A stretch of DNA of 64,000 bases. Source: Brevundimonas vitisensis. Its GTDB lineage: Bacteria; Pseudomonadota; Alphaproteobacteria; Caulobacterales; Caulobacteraceae. Shown in pieces: positions 45,737-54,211 of the stretch. The notes beneath the pieces were generated by a model. It was not told the origin of the DNA and made no database searches. It worked only from the letters and a program-made list of their open reading frames with translations. The DNA lies in the NCBI RefSeq assembly GCF_016656965.1, contig NZ_CP067977.1, positions 1,302,001 to 1,366,000 of the forward strand, read 5' to 3'. The position numbers and the translations under genes were made by a program. How positions within the stretch are numbered: the stretch's first letter is position 1; every line of letters begins with the position of its first letter.

Positions 45737-46225
45737 TTGGCTGACGAACTCGATCCCATCGACGCCCGCATTCTGGACATCCTGCAACAGGACGCCGGCC
45801 TGTCGGTCGCCGAGGTCGCAGATCGGGTCGGACTGTCGGCTTCGCCCTGCTGGCGACGGATCAAGCGACTGGAGGATTCGGGCTTCATCAGAAAGCGCGT
45901 CACCCTGCTGGACGCGGCCAAACTGGGCCTGGATTTCGAGGTCTATGCCATCGTCAAGCTGAGCCTGCCGTCCAGCGAGAACCTGGACCGGTTCGAAACC
46001 GCCGTCGCCGACTGGCCCGAGGTGGTGCAGTGCGCCACCATCACAGGTCGCGAGGACTATGTGCTGCGGGTGATCACTTCCGACATGCACGCCTTCGATA
46101 AATTCCTGCGCGAAAAGCTGCTGACACTGGGCATCGTTTCGGACTGCGAGAGCCATATCGTCACGCGGGGCGTCAAGAACGTCACCTCCCTTCCGCTGGG
46201 CATTGTGACGCCGCACGTCAAATAG
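45737..46225 (+). CDS. bkdR: Lrp/AsnC-family regulator of the bkd operon
   Basis: Lrp-type regulator, likely activated by branched-chain amino acids. I chose the TTG at 45737 as start because GGAGA lies 6 bases upstream and the resulting 162 residues match the family length; reading further upstream has no similarity and crosses the inverted repeat. The N-terminal HTH is ARILDILQQDAGLSVAEVAD then RVGLSASPCWRRIKRLEDSG, and the RAM effector domain follows (EVVQCATITGREDYVLRVIT). It is divergent from bkdA1, the same arrangement as Pseudomonas bkdR, where the protein activates bkd. Confidence 0.9.
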   Translation: MADELDPIDARILDILQQDAGLSVAEVADRVGLSASPCWRRIKRLEDSGFIRKRVTLLDAAKLGLDFEVYAIVKLSLPSSENLDRFETAVADWPEVVQCATITGREDYVLRVITSDMHAFDKFLREKLLTLGIVSDCESHIVTRGVKNVTSLPLGIVTPHVK

Positions 46226-46299
46226 GGGCAGCGGCCCCGCCTTCTGCAAAACCATGACGTTTCACCCCGTCAGGGCCACGACTGTCGCTAGCTTGTTAC

Positions 46300-46315
46300 T
46301 TGACGTTGACGTAAA
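46300..46315. promoter_or_regulatory. Inverted repeat upstream of fadA
   Basis: TTGACGT-TG-ACGTAAA has 6 of 7 paired positions, with a 2-bp spacer. It lies 131 bases upstream of the thiolase start in a 221-bp gap. It resembles, from memory, MerR-family LiuR sites that control branched-chain and fatty-acid catabolism in proteobacteria. TTGACG could also be read as a -35 box. Confidence 0.4.
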
Positions 46316-46446
46316 CGTAGGGTTTGTGACGGTGAGTTTTAAATCCGCACCCTGTTCCTCGCGCCGTGAGGGAGAGGGGACAAACACAGTCCCTCATGCC
46401 GCCAGGCACCGCATGCCGAGCGTCCGGGACAGCAAGGGAGAGTCCG

Positions 46447-47652
46447 ATGGCCGAAGCCTATATCTATGACGCCGTGCGCACGCCGCGCGGTAAGGGCAAG
46501 AAGGACGGGTCCCTGCATGAGATCACGGGCCTGAGCCTGGCCACCCAGGTGCTGGAAGCCCTGCGTGACCGCAACGACCTGGATACCTCCAAGGTCGACG
46601 ACGTGATCCTGGGCTGCGTCTCGCCCGTCGGCGAACAGGGGGCCGACATCGCCCGCACCGCCGTGCTGTCGGCCGGATGGGCCCAGACGGTGGCCGGCGT
46701 CCAGATCAACCGCTTCTGTGCCTCGGGCCTGGAAGCGGTGAACATGGCGGCGGCCAAGGTGAAGTCCGGCGAGGCCGACTTTGCCGTCGGCGGCGGCGTC
46801 GAGGCGATGAGCCGCGTGCCCATGGGCAGCGACGGCGGGGCCTGGCCGGTCGATCCGTCGTCGGCCTTCCCGACCTATTTCGTGCCGCAGGGCGTCTCGG
46901 CCGACATGATCGCCTCCAAATGGGGCTTCAGCCGCGACGACGTCGATGCCTATTCCGTCGAAAGCCACAAGCGTTCGGCCAAGAGCTGGGCCGAGGGCCG
47001 GTTCAAGGGATCGGTCGTGCCGGTCAAGGATCAGCTGGGCCTGATCCGGCTGGACCATGACGAGACGATTCGTCCGAACACGGACATGCAGACCCTGGGC
47101 GCGCTGAACCCCTCCTTCGCCATGATGGGCGAGATGGCCTTCGACAGCGTGATCAACCAGCGCTACCCCGAGGTCGAGCGGGTCAACCACGTCCACACCC
47201 CGGGCAATTCGTCCGGCATCGTTGACGGCTCGGCTGGCGTGCTGATCGGCAGCCTGGAAGCCGGTCAGGCGGCAGGGCTGAAGCCCCGCGCCCGCATCCT
47301 GGGCGCCGCCTCGATCGGGTCGGAACCCTCCATCATGCTGACGGGCCCCGAGTTCGTGGCCAACAAGCTGCTGGCCAAGCTGGGCATGAAGTCCACCGAC
47401 ATCGACCTGTATGAGCTGAACGAGGCCTTCGCCGCCGTCGTGCTGCGCTTCATGCAGGCGCTGGACATCGACCACGACAAGATGAACGTCTGCGGCGGCG
47501 CCATCGCCATGGGTCACCCCCTTGGGGCTACCGGGGCCATGATCACCGGCACCGTGCTGGATGAGCTGGAACGGTCGGGCAAGTCCACCGCCCTGATCAC
47601 CCTGTGCATCGGCGGCGGCATGGGCACCGCCACGGTGATCGAGCGCGTTTGA
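46447..47652 (+). CDS. fadA: Acetyl-CoA C-acyltransferase (thiolase)
   Basis: Last step of beta-oxidation, cleaving 3-oxoacyl-CoA. The ATG at 46447 has GGGAGAG upstream and gives 401 residues. The acylated Cys is in [12 protein letters not shown], the catalytic His in [12 protein letters not shown] and [15 protein letters not shown], and the second Cys in TLCIGGGMG. It is followed by a mosaic repeat and then the multifunctional hydratase/dehydrogenase gene, so the two form a fadA-fadJ-type pair. Nearby bkd genes suggest that both feed acyl-CoA degradation. Confidence 0.95.
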   Translation: MAEAYIYDAVRTPRGKGKKDGSLHEITGLSLATQVLEALRDRNDLDTSKVDDVILGCVSPVGEQGADIARTAVLSAGWAQTVAGVQINRFCASGLEAVNMAAAKVKSGEADFAVGGGVEAMSRVPMGSDGGAWPVDPSSAFPTYFVPQGVSADMIASKWGFSRDDVDAYSVESHKRSAKSWAEGRFKGSVVPVKDQLGLIRLDHDETIRPNTDMQTLGALNPSFAMMGEMAFDSVINQRYPEVERVNHVHTPGNSSGIVDGSAGVLIGSLEAGQAAGLKPRARILGAASIGSEPSIMLTGPEFVANKLLAKLGMKSTDIDLYELNEAFAAVVLRFMQALDIDHDKMNVCGGAIAMGHPLGATGAMITGTVLDELERSGKSTALITLCIGGGMGTATVIERV

Positions 47653-47661
47653 TTTCTCATT

Positions 47662-47781
47662 GCTCCCCCGCTGGGGGAGCTGTCAGCGAAGCTGACTGAG
47701 GGGGCTGGCCCCGTACGCCAGTGTCTGCGGTGGGCCCCCTCCACCGCTTCGCGGTCCCCCTCCCCCGGTGGGGGAGGAATA
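47662..47781. repeat. G/C-rich mosaic intergenic repeat between fadA and fadJ
   Basis: Unit one is GCTCCCCCGCTGGGGGAGC followed by TGTCAGCGAAGCTGACTGAG. Unit two (47735-47781) is CCCCCTCCACCGCTTCGCGG, then a CCCTCCCCC-GG-TGGGGGAGG hairpin. The same unit, in reverse orientation, encodes part of the bkdB linker at 42480-42526. Its right end GGGGGAGGAATAAGG supplies purine-rich, Shine-Dalgarno-like sequence close to the next start. Confidence 0.85.
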
Positions 47782-47793
47782 AGGAAAGAGGCC

Positions 47794-49968
47794 ATGGAAA
47801 ACTTCAAGATCGACGTCGACGCCGACGGCATCGCCCTGATCACCTTCGACGTCCCCGGACGGTCGATGAACACCCTGACCAGCGGCGTGATGGCCGAGAT
47901 CCCGCAGGTGGTCGAACTTATCAAGACCGATGACGCCATCAAGGGCGCGGTCCTGACCAGCGGCAAGGCCAGCGGCTTCTGCGCCGGGGCGGACCTGGGC
48001 GACATGGCTGGCGGGATGCTGGCCGGGGGCTCGCTGCAGCAGGCCTATGACGCCGGGTGGAAGCTGAACGGAGCCCTGCGCGCCCTGGAGACCTGCGGCA
48101 AGCCGGTCGCGGCAGCCATCAACGGCCTGGCTCTGGGCGGAGGTCTGGAACTGACGCTGGCCTGTCATTATCGCGTGGTCGGTGACAGCCCCAAGATCCA
48201 GCTGGGCCTGCCCGAGATCAAGGTCGGCCTGTTCCCCGGCGGCGGCGGCACCCAGCGGTTGACGCGCCTGATCGGCGTGCAGGCGGCGATGACGGCGATG
48301 ACGGCCGGTTCCTCCTGGCGTCCGAACGACGCCAAGGGCGCGGGGGTGGTGCATGAGGTCGTAGCCGCAGGCACCGAGGTCGAGGCCGCCAAGGCCTGGA
48401 TCAAGGGCGGCGGCAAGGCCGTCCAGCCCTGGGACGACAAGGGCTTCAAACAGCCCGGCGGCGGCCCCTATCACCCCGTTGGCATCCAGAATTTCCTGGT
48501 CGGCAATGCGATGATCCGCAAGCAGACCTATGGCAACTATCCGGCCGCGACCAATCTGATGAAGGCCGTCTATGAGGGCATCCAGGTGCCCATGGACGCC
48601 GCCCTGCGGATCGAGACCCGCTATTTCATCAAGACCCTGATGACGCCCCAGGCCCAGGCCATGATCCGGTCCCTGTTCCTGTCGAAGCAGGAACTGGACA
48701 AGGGCGCGGTGCGTCCCGCCGGCATCCCCCAGTCCGATCCGAAGAAGGTCACCGTCATCGGGGCCGGCATGATGGGCGCGGGCATCGCCTATGTGCAGGC
48801 CCTCGCCGGGATCGAGACCATCCTGATCGACCGCAGCCAGGAAGACGCCGACAAGGGCAAGGCCCATGTCGAGGCCCTGTTGAAGAAGCGCCTGTCGCGC
48901 GGGCAGCTGACCCAGGACAAGTATGACGCCCTCTTGGCCTCCGTCACCGCCACCACCGACTATGACCTGATCAAGGGCTCGGACCTGGTGATCGAGGCGG
49001 TGTTCGAGAACCGCGAGATCAAGGCCGACGTGACCAAGCGCGCCGAGGCCCAGCTGGAAGCCGGAGCCGTGTTCGGCTCCAACACCTCGACCCTGCCGAT
49101 CACGGGCCTGGCCGAGGCCAGCGTGCGGCCCGAGGACTTCATCGGCATCCACTTCTTCTCGCCCGTCGACAAGATGATGCTGGTCGAGATCATCCTGGGC
49201 GAAAAGACCGGCGAGGCGGCGATCGCCAAGTCGCTGGACTATGTCATGAAGATCAAGAAGACCCCGATCGTCGTGAACGACGGGCGCGGCTTCTACACCT
49301 CGCGCTGCTTCGGCACCTATGTGGCCGAAGGTCTGGCCATGCTGGAAGAGGGCTATGCCCCCGCCCTGATCGACAACATCGGCCGCATGACCGGCATGCC
49401 GCGCGGTCCGCTGGAAATGCACGACGACGTCGCGCTGGACCTGTCGGTCAAGATCGCAAAGCAGACGGCGGCGGACCTCGGCGACAAATACGTGCCGATC
49501 GAGGGCCACGAGATCGTTCGCAAGATGGTCGAGGACCTGGGTCGTTACGGCCGCAAGAACGGCAAGGGCTTCTACGACTACGACACCAAGCCCAAGACCC
49601 TGTGGTCGGGCCTCGGCGATCTGGCCCCCGTCCGCATCAACGATTCGACGCCCGAACTGATCGCCGACCAGAAGCAGCGCCTGCTGTTCCGCCAGGCGGT
49701 CGAGGTCGCGCGCTGCTGGGAAGAGGGCGTCATCGACGACGTGCGTGAGGCGGACGTCGGCGCCATCCTGGCCTGGGGCTTCGCGCCCTGGACCGGTGGC
49801 CCGATCACCCTGATCGACCAGACCGGCGTGGCCGAGTTCGTGCGCATCTGCGACGACTATGCCGAACGCTATGGCGACCGCTTCAAGGTGCCCCAGCTTC
49901 TGCGCGACATGGCCGCCCGCGGCGAGACCTTCTACGGCAAGTTCTCCGGCCAGAAGGCAGCGGCGTAA
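47794..49968 (+). CDS. fadJ: Enoyl-CoA hydratase / 3-hydroxyacyl-CoA dehydrogenase fusion
   Basis: Multifunctional beta-oxidation enzyme, 724 residues. The N-terminal crotonase domain shows [30 protein letters not shown] and [18 protein letters not shown]. The dehydrogenase part from about residue 310 has the NAD site [31 protein letters not shown] and [16 protein letters not shown]. The C-terminal helical domain contains [15 protein letters not shown]. It pairs with the thiolase upstream to carry out three steps of beta-oxidation. The symbol could equally be fadB. Confidence 0.95.
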   Translation: MENFKIDVDADGIALITFDVPGRSMNTLTSGVMAEIPQVVELIKTDDAIKGAVLTSGKASGFCAGADLGDMAGGMLAGGSLQQAYDAGWKLNGALRALETCGKPVAAAINGLALGGGLELTLACHYRVVGDSPKIQLGLPEIKVGLFPGGGGTQRLTRLIGVQAAMTAMTAGSSWRPNDAKGAGVVHEVVAAGTEVEAAKAWIKGGGKAVQPWDDKGFKQPGGGPYHPVGIQNFLVGNAMIRKQTYGNYPAATNLMKAVYEGIQVPMDAALRIETRYFIKTLMTPQAQAMIRSLFLSKQELDKGAVRPAGIPQSDPKKVTVIGAGMMGAGIAYVQALAGIETILIDRSQEDADKGKAHVEALLKKRLSRGQLTQDKYDALLASVTATTDYDLIKGSDLVIEAVFENREIKADVTKRAEAQLEAGAVFGSNTSTLPITGLAEASVRPEDFIGIHFFSPVDKMMLVEIILGEKTGEAAIAKSLDYVMKIKKTPIVVNDGRGFYTSRCFGTYVAEGLAMLEEGYAPALIDNIGRMTGMPRGPLEMHDDVALDLSVKIAKQTAADLGDKYVPIEGHEIVRKMVEDLGRYGRKNGKGFYDYDTKPKTLWSGLGDLAPVRINDSTPELIADQKQRLLFRQAVEVARCWEEGVIDDVREADVGAILAWGFAPWTGGPITLIDQTGVAEFVRICDDYAERYGDRFKVPQLLRDMAARGETFYGKFSGQKAAA

Positions 49969-49972
49969 GCGC

Positions 49973-50108
49973 TCTCCTCCCCACGCCAGTGGGGAGGGGG
50001 ACCACGAAGTGGTGGAGGGGACAAACGCGGTGACGGTGTCCGGGGCCTGTCCCCTCCACCGCCTGCGGCGGTCCCCTCCCCCGTTTCGCTGCGCTCTTCG
50101 GGGGAGGA
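49973..50108. repeat. G/C-rich mosaic intergenic repeat downstream of fadJ
   Basis: Unit one (TCTCCTCCCC...GTGGGGAGGGGGACC, ACGAAGTGGTGGAGGGG) matches the unit at 39371. Unit two (CCCCTCCACCGCCTGCGGCGG, TCCCCTCCCCCG, then GGGGGAGGA) is a longer version of the unit at 47735. It ends in GGGGGAGGA four bases before the TTG start of the next gene, so the repeat appears to provide its ribosome-binding site. Confidence 0.85.
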
Positions 50109-50112
50109 TTGA

Positions 50113-51102
50113 TTGCATACCCGCCTGATCAAGACCGACGGCCTGACACAGCAGGTGCTGGAAGCCGGGCCGGGCGATGGCTCTGGGCCTCTGGTGCTGT
50201 TCATCCACGGCTTTCCCGAACTGGGTATCAGCTGGCGCGCCCAGGTCCAGGCGGTGGCCGAGGCGGGCTACCGCGCCGTCGCGCCGGACATGCGCGGCTA
50301 TGGCGGTACGGACAAGCCGAGCCAGACCGATCAGCACACCATCCTGAACCTTGTCGGCGACATGGTCGAACTGGTGCGAGCGCTGGGGGAGACACACTGC
50401 ATCGTCGTCGGCCATGACTGGGGTGCCCCCGTCGCCTGGCACTGTGCCCTGCTGCGTCCCGATATCTTCAGGGCGGTGTTCGGCCTCTCGGTGCCCTTTC
50501 AGCCGCGCCGCGCCGCCGGTCCTCCGACGCCGGCCATGGCCGCGATCGCAAAACGCCTGGGACGGGGCGAGCTCTATATGAGCCAGTTCCAGGCTCCGGA
50601 TGCCCATCTGACGTTTGAACGCGACGTCGCGACCGCCCTGCGAAAGAGCTTCTACGCCTATGACGGCGCGACGCCCGATGCGCGGCAATCGACCGGCTTC
50701 ATAGCACCGGGCCATGATTTCGTGTCAGAGGTCGCGGACGACGCCGCCCTGCCGCCCTGGATGACGCCCGAGCATATGGACGAATACGTCCAGGCCTTTA
50801 CCCGCAGCGGGTTCAAGGGGCCGATGGACTGGTATCGTTGCCTGGACCTGAACTGGTCCCTGACCGGCTTTCTCCAGGGACAGAAAATCCATCAGCCCAG
50901 CTTCTTCATGGTCGGCGAACGCGATCCCGTCCGCCACTATGCCGGTCAGCATGAGGCGGGACTGAAGGACTGGCTGACCGATCTGCGAGGTCAGGTGGTG
51001 GTGCCGGGCGCAGGACACTGGATTCAGCAGGAACGTCCCGCCGAGGTGAACGCCGCCCTGCTGGGCTTTCTGGCCCAGGTCGAAGACCAAAAGGCCGCAT
51101 AG
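50113..51102 (+). CDS. Epoxide hydrolase-like alpha/beta-hydrolase
   Basis: Soluble-epoxide-hydrolase-type enzyme of 329 residues, starting at a TTG after GGGGGAGGA. Motifs are the oxyanion loop FIHGFPELGISWRAQ, APDMRGYGGTDKP, the nucleophile Asp in VVGHDWGAPVAWH and the catalytic His in GAGHWIQQERPAEV. The Asp nucleophile favours an epoxide hydrolase or dehalogenase over an esterase. It sits alone between a mosaic repeat and the PepSY gene cluster. The start codon and repeat-derived ribosome site are unusual. Confidence 0.9.
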   Translation: MHTRLIKTDGLTQQVLEAGPGDGSGPLVLFIHGFPELGISWRAQVQAVAEAGYRAVAPDMRGYGGTDKPSQTDQHTILNLVGDMVELVRALGETHCIVVGHDWGAPVAWHCALLRPDIFRAVFGLSVPFQPRRAAGPPTPAMAAIAKRLGRGELYMSQFQAPDAHLTFERDVATALRKSFYAYDGATPDARQSTGFIAPGHDFVSEVADDAALPPWMTPEHMDEYVQAFTRSGFKGPMDWYRCLDLNWSLTGFLQGQKIHQPSFFMVGERDPVRHYAGQHEAGLKDWLTDLRGQVVVPGAGHWIQQERPAEVNAALLGFLAQVEDQKAA

Positions 51103-51149
51103 CCACAACCACTATTGAAAATCGTTCGCAACTTGGGCACAAGCCGGAC

Positions 51150-51815
51150 GTGACCGACGCCGCTGCGCCCGCCCCCAATCCGACACCCCGGCCCAAGGCC
51201 GCGATGAATGGCGCGCGTTCGTTCTGGCTGAAGCAGTTGCACCAGTGGCACTGGATTTCGGCGGCCATCAGCCTGGTCGGGCTGGTGCTGTTCGCGGCGA
51301 CCGGCATCACCCTGAACCACGCAGCACAGATTCCGGCCGAGCCCGTGACGGTCGAACAGACCGCGACCCTGCCTGCTCCCCTGCTGGGCCGTCTGGGCGA
51401 AATGGCCGAGGAGACGACCGACCCGGTTCCGGACGCTGTCGCCCGCTGGGCCGCCACAGAACTGGACGCGCCGATCGCAGGCCGCCCGACCGAGACCACG
51501 GTGGATGAAATCTACGTCGCCCTGCCCACCCCCGGCGGCGACGGCTGGCTGACCATCGACCGGGCAACCGGCGAGGCGCTGCGCGAGACCACCACGCGCG
51601 GCTGGATCGCCTACCTCAACGACCTGCATAAGGGCCGGAATACCGGGCCGGTCTGGTACTGGTTCATCGACGTCTTCGCCGTGGCCTGCGTGGTCTTCGC
51701 CCTTACGGGGCTGGCCCTGTTGTGGCTGCACGCCCGCAACCGTGCCTCGACCTGGCCCCTAGTCGCGGCCGGTCTTCTGATCCCCGCCGTCATCGCCCTG
51801 ATCTTCATTCACTGA
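51150..51815 (+). CDS. PepSY-associated membrane protein
   Basis: Inner-membrane protein of 221 residues read from a GTG at 51150; the ATG at 51204 is an alternative start. It has a first membrane helix (HWISAAISLVGLVLFAATGI), a periplasmic PepSY-like domain (YVALPTPGGDGWLTIDRATG, then EALRETTTRG), a LNDLHKGRNTGPVWYWFID motif with the conserved His, and two C-terminal helices. Such proteins occur with DUF2271, DUF4198, ApbE and flavoreductase genes and probably relay electrons across the membrane. The next gene starts 8 bp on. Confidence 0.85.
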   Translation: MTDAAAPAPNPTPRPKAAMNGARSFWLKQLHQWHWISAAISLVGLVLFAATGITLNHAAQIPAEPVTVEQTATLPAPLLGRLGEMAEETTDPVPDAVARWAATELDAPIAGRPTETTVDEIYVALPTPGGDGWLTIDRATGEALRETTTRGWIAYLNDLHKGRNTGPVWYWFIDVFAVACVVFALTGLALLWLHARNRASTWPLVAAGLLIPAVIALIFIH

Positions 51816-51823
51816 GAGTTGCC

Positions 51824-52333
51824 ATGCGTTCGCTGCCGCTGATCCTGACCGCTGCTGGCCTGGGCCTGACGGCCACGCCCGCCCTGGCGCAAAGCCTGAA
51901 CGTGTCGGTCGAGATCCCGCGCATCGCCAGCGCCTCCTATCACCGGCCCTATGTCGCGATCTGGATCGAGCGCCCGGACCAGACGGCGGTCCAGACCCTG
52001 GCCGTCTGGTACGACATTGCCCTGCCTGCCGGTGAGGGCAAAGACTGGCTGAAGGACATGCGGACCTGGTGGCGGCGCGGCGGCCGGGCCATGACCATGC
52101 CGGCCGACGGCATTTCAGGGGCCACCCGCGCGCCTGGCCGTCACACTGTCAGTGTCCCCGCCGCCCGCCTGCGCAACCTGCCCGCCGGTCAATATGTGAT
52201 GGTGGTCGAAGCCGCCCGCGAACTGGGCGGCCGCGAAGCGGTGCGCGTACCCTTCCGCTGGGGCGGGGCCAATACGGCCAATGCCACCGGCTCGACCGAA
52301 CTGGGTGCCGTCCGCGTCACCGTCGCCCGCTGA
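51824..52333 (+). CDS. DUF2271 periplasmic protein with predicted flavinylation site
   Basis: Exported 169-residue protein with a signal peptide ending ATPALAQ. The DUF2271 region includes YVAIWIERPDQTAVQTLAVW and WLKDMRTWWR. Residues 95-101 read DGISGAT, which fits the ApbE target pattern D-G-x-(S/T)-G-A-T, so FMN may be attached to Thr101. An apbE gene lies two genes downstream. I infer that this is the flavinylated carrier of the cluster, taking electrons from the membrane components. In-frame reading upstream of the ATG at 51824 falls in the previous gene. Confidence 0.85.
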   Translation: MRSLPLILTAAGLGLTATPALAQSLNVSVEIPRIASASYHRPYVAIWIERPDQTAVQTLAVWYDIALPAGEGKDWLKDMRTWWRRGGRAMTMPADGISGATRAPGRHTVSVPAARLRNLPAGQYVMVVEAARELGGREAVRVPFRWGGANTANATGSTELGAVRVTVAR

Positions 52334-52361
52334 ATCGATCTTTGAACAAGGACCGTCTGTG

Positions 52362-53165
52362 ATGAAGAAGCGTTTCGCCCTGGTCGCCCTGGCCGCCGCC
52401 GCCCTGGCCCTGCCCTTCGCAGCCCAGGCCCACCGCGCCTGGCTGGCGCCCAGCTCCACCGTCCTGTCCGGGGCAGAAGCCTGGGTGACGTTCGACGCGG
52501 GCATGTCGAACGGCGTCTTCATCGCCGACCATGCGGCCATGCGCCTGGATGGTCTGACCATCACCGCGCCCGACGGCTCAGCTCTGGAGGCGCAGAACAT
52601 GATGCGCGGGCGCTATCGCTCGACCTTCGACCTGCACCTGACGCAGCAGGGAACCTATCGCATCGCGAACGTGACCAGCGGCATGAGCGCGACCTACAAG
52701 CTGAACGGCGAGGACCAGCGCTGGCGCGGCTCGGCGGCTGAATTCCCCGCTGCCATTCCGGCCGGGGCCACGGACGTGGTCGCCACCCGCAATGCCAACC
52801 GGATCGAGACCTATGTGACCTTGGGGGCCCCGACAGACAGCGTCTTCACGATCAAGGGCGACGGCATCGAACTGGTCCCCGTCACCCACCCCAACGACCT
52901 GGTCGCCGGTGAAGCCGCCACCTTCAAGCTGACCGTCGACGGTCTGCCGGCCCAGGGCCTGGAAGTGACGATCGCACGCGGCGGCTCGCGTTATCGCGAC
53001 AATCCCGAGGAGATGACCGTGACGACCGGGGCCGATGGGGCCTTCTCGGTCACCTGGCCCGAGGCGGGGATGTATTGGGTGAACGCCCAGGTTCGCAAAC
53101 CTGCTCAAGGCGCTGACGTTGCCACCAGCGCCCAGTACAACGGCTCGCTGGAAGTGCTCCCCTGA
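52362..53165 (+). CDS. DUF4198 periplasmic protein
   Basis: Exported protein of 267 residues with a signal peptide (RFALVALAAAALALPFAAQA). The mature part begins HRAWLAPSSTVLSGAEAWVT, typical of DUF4198 (with a conserved His after cleavage), and ends in a beta-sandwich region (FSVTWPEAGMYWVNAQVR). DUF4198 proteins are often linked to metal, particularly nickel or iron, transport. It sits between DUF2271 and apbE, 28 and 53 bp away, and may bind a metal ion for the redox module. Confidence 0.87.
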   Translation: MKKRFALVALAAAALALPFAAQAHRAWLAPSSTVLSGAEAWVTFDAGMSNGVFIADHAAMRLDGLTITAPDGSALEAQNMMRGRYRSTFDLHLTQQGTYRIANVTSGMSATYKLNGEDQRWRGSAAEFPAAIPAGATDVVATRNANRIETYVTLGAPTDSVFTIKGDGIELVPVTHPNDLVAGEAATFKLTVDGLPAQGLEVTIARGGSRYRDNPEEMTVTTGADGAFSVTWPEAGMYWVNAQVRKPAQGADVATSAQYNGSLEVLP

Positions 53166-53218
53166 CCGACGCCGCTCCCCCTGTCCAGGATCGTACCAAC
53201 CGCGTCCTGATTCCGCCG

Positions 53219-54211
53219 ATGCGGACCGCGCCCCAGCGGCCGCCCAGCGACCTGGTCTGGTCGCTGCAGGGCCAGACCATGGGCACGACGTGGTCGGCAC
53301 GCGTCGTGCCTGCGCCCGGCTCCGATCAGGCCGCGCTTCAAGCCGCCATCGAGGCCGAGCTGACGACGGTGGTCAATCTGTTCAGTCATTGGGAGCCGCG
53401 CAGCGAGCTGTCGCGGTTCAACAATGCGCCTGCCGGGGTGTGGGCGGTGTCGCAGGGCTTCTGGGACCTGCTGACCGCGTCACTGGACATCGCCGACGAC
53501 ACGGATGGTGCCGTCGATCCGACGCTGGGAGCGGTCGTAGATCTGTGGGGGTTCGGCCCGCCCGGTCCGCGTCCCGCCAACGATCCCGTGCCGAGCGACG
53601 AGGCCATAGCGGCGGCCCTGTCGGTCAGCGGTTTCCAGGCCCTGCGGCTGAACCGGGATGCCCGGGGCGTGATGCAGCCGGGCGGCATGCGACTGGACCT
53701 GTCGGCTATTGCCAAGGGCCATGCCGTCGATCGGGTCTCGGCCCGCCTCGAACAGGAGGGTGCGACCTCGCACCTGATCGAGATCGGCGGCGAGCTGAAG
53801 GGGCGGGGCGTCAAGCCGGACGGCCAGCCCTGGTGGGTCGAGATCGAGGGCCCGCCCGGTTCGACGGCACAGCGTACCGTCGTGGCTCTGTTCGACCTGG
53901 CCGTGGCCACGTCCGGTGACTATCGCCGGGCGTTCCAGCATCAGGGGCGGACCTATCCGCACACCATCTCGGGCCGCACGGGCCGACCCGTGGACCATGG
54001 ACTGGTGTCGGTCACCGTCTTTCATGAACAGGCCATGATGGCCGATGCCTGGTCCACGGCCCTGACGGTCATGGGACCGGTCGAGGGCCCGCCGTTTGCC
54101 GATGCCATGGGCCTGGCCGCCTGTTTCACCTCGCGCGACGACCAAGGGCTGATCGAGATCGTCACTCCCGCATGGCATGCCATGATGGAAGAGGACGAGA
54201 CGGCCGCGTGA
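53219..54211 (+). CDS. apbE: FAD:protein FMN transferase ApbE
   Basis: Attaches FMN covalently to Thr or Ser of target proteins. The 330 residues contain QGQTMGTTWSARVV, FSHWEPRSELSRFNN, the metal/FAD region MRLDLSAIAKGHAVDRVS, LIEIGGELKGRG, and the C-terminal THPHTISG-like YPHTISGRTGRPV with ADAWSTALTVMG. No signal peptide or lipobox is visible from the ATG, which is atypical for ApbE. A CTG-initiated start at 53162 would add 19 residues but no export signal. The likely target is the DUF2271 protein two genes upstream. Confidence 0.93.
   Translation: MRTAPQRPPSDLVWSLQGQTMGTTWSARVVPAPGSDQAALQAAIEAELTTVVNLFSHWEPRSELSRFNNAPAGVWAVSQGFWDLLTASLDIADDTDGAVDPTLGAVVDLWGFGPPGPRPANDPVPSDEAIAAALSVSGFQALRLNRDARGVMQPGGMRLDLSAIAKGHAVDRVSARLEQEGATSHLIEIGGELKGRGVKPDGQPWWVEIEGPPGSTAQRTVVALFDLAVATSGDYRRAFQHQGRTYPHTISGRTGRPVDHGLVSVTVFHEQAMMADAWSTALTVMGPVEGPPFADAMGLAACFTSRDDQGLIEIVTPAWHAMMEEDETAA

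Noticed and set aside
47683..50715. Very long open frame (about 1010 codons) on the minus strand opposite fadJ
   Set aside because: It is antisense to clear beta-oxidation enzyme motifs, is low-complexity and runs through intergenic repeats.
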